Both the position numbers and the translations under genes were made by a program. Below, piece by piece: positions 6,039 to 6,477 of a stretch of DNA of 6,477 nt (positions are counted from its first letter, which is position 1; every line of letters begins with the position of its first letter). The DNA comes from Candidatus Sericytochromatia bacterium. GTDB lineage: Bacteria > Cyanobacteriota > Sericytochromatia > JACMPN01. Location: NCBI GenBank assembly GCA_014377495.1, contig JACMPN010000224.1:1-6477 (forward strand), written 5' to 3'. The notes below the pieces were generated by a model that saw only the letters and a list, made by a program, of their open reading frames with translations, did no database searches and was not told where the DNA came from.

Positions 6039-6404
6039 ATGAACCACGCCAACCCTGATGAATGGCTGGAAGACCGTATGTTCGGTCTGGTCCAGGGAGA
6101 GCGCCACGCCCGGCGCGTGATCCCGCCCGACGTCAAACCCGAATGGGCCATCGCCCACTGGATGCTGAGTATGTTCCGCAAGACGGGCGGCCTCAGCCAA
6201 AAGCAGGCGCTTTGGGGCATCCGGGAGCTGTTCGGCATCGAACACCTCAGCCAGACGGCCAATGGCCGCTGGGCCATCCCGCGACCCGTCCTGAAAGTCT
6301 TTCAGGAGCTCGACCCCACGGGTGTTGTCTGGAGTACCCACCGGCGGGCCTGGCGACCCCGTCAGCCCGAAGATCCACCCGGCCGGCGTAACGTTTCGGA
6401 TTAG
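6039..6404 (+). CDS. Small Trp-rich protein of an uncharacterised bacterial family (DUF6953-like)
   Basis: This gene encodes 121 residues with no signal peptide or membrane helix, so the product is probably cytoplasmic. The ATG at 6039 is the only plausible start, because an in-frame TGA lies at 6024-6026. The Shine-Dalgarno sequence is weak. Seven Trp residues are present (9, 36, 41, 59, 78, 98 and 105). The core (about 36-118) shows an ordered pattern: AHWML, then GGLSQKQA, then IRELFGIE, then NGRWAI, VLKVFQEL, VVWSTHRRAWRPR and finally PGR. From memory this matches a family of small bacterial proteins of unknown function with WML, NG-I, VLK-F--L and VVW-----WR-R motifs, which I believe is catalogued as DUF6953. 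The family name is recalled and was not searched. It is on the same strand as the pump operon but 143 bases beyond it, so it is probably a separate unit. No function is proposed. Confidence 0.75.
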   Translation: MNHANPDEWLEDRMFGLVQGERHARRVIPPDVKPEWAIAHWMLSMFRKTGGLSQKQALWGIRELFGIEHLSQTANGRWAIPRPVLKVFQELDPTGVVWSTHRRAWRPRQPEDPPGRRNVSD

Positions 6405-6477
6405 GCTGGGGGTGACGCACGCCGGGTCCACACCGTCACACGATTCAACCAATATTAATTCCGCAATAAAGATGCAA
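6405..6477. other. AT-rich non-coding end of the window with a weak dyad and possible promoter
   Basis: Downstream of the small gene, GTGACG (6412-6417) and CGTCAC (6434-6439) form a 6-base inverted repeat with a 16-base loop and no T-run, so a terminator cannot be claimed. From about 6440 the sequence turns AT-rich. TTCAAC (6444-6449) and TAAAGA (6467-6472) are 17 bases apart and could be a weak plus-strand promoter for a gene beyond the window. Neither is strong evidence. Confidence 0.25.

Noticed and set aside
5991..6452. A minus-strand open frame of 153 codons covering the small Trp-rich gene
   Set aside because: The plus-strand product has a recognisable family motif pattern. The minus-strand product shows none and lacks a convincing ribosome binding site.

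Overview
The window is GC-rich bacterial DNA (about 60% GC or more by eye). The coding regions are dominated by GTC, GCC, ATC and CTG codons. The organism is probably diderm: there is a resistance-nodulation-division (RND) pump with a membrane-anchored periplasmic adaptor, and a lipoprotein with a clear lipobox. Nothing here fixes the phylum, and no rRNA, tRNA or other taxonomic marker was seen.

Layout. At the left edge, on the minus strand, is the 5' end of a lipoprotein gene (1-234). It has a strong ribosome binding site, a short signal peptide ending in LVTGC and a Pro/Thr/Ala-rich linker, and it runs out of the window. A 553-base divergent intergenic region follows (235-787). It is less GC-rich than the genes and contains several inverted repeats. 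The best one (727-759) lies between plausible -35 and -10 elements just upstream of the next gene.

From 788 to 5895 there is a tight co-directional operon. It encodes a MerR-family regulator that appears to carry two MerR-type DNA-binding domains, an RND periplasmic adaptor (HlyD/AcrA type) whose start overlaps the regulator's stop by 11 bases, and an HAE-1-type RND inner-membrane transporter (AcrB-like) starting one base after the adaptor stop. No TolC-type outer-membrane channel is present, so the pump probably uses one encoded elsewhere. The likely logic is that the regulator senses a compound, binds the dyad in its own promoter, and adjusts expression of itself and the pump together.

After a 143-base gap comes a small gene (6039-6404) for a Trp-rich soluble protein. 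It resembles a widespread family of small uncharacterised bacterial proteins. The last 73 bases are AT-rich and non-coding, with a weak dyad and a weak possible promoter.

Most of the window is recognisable efflux machinery. The points most worth following are the double-domain MerR regulator with its promoter dyad, the divergent lipoprotein, and the structured intergenic region. I did not find a convincing wholly new system.
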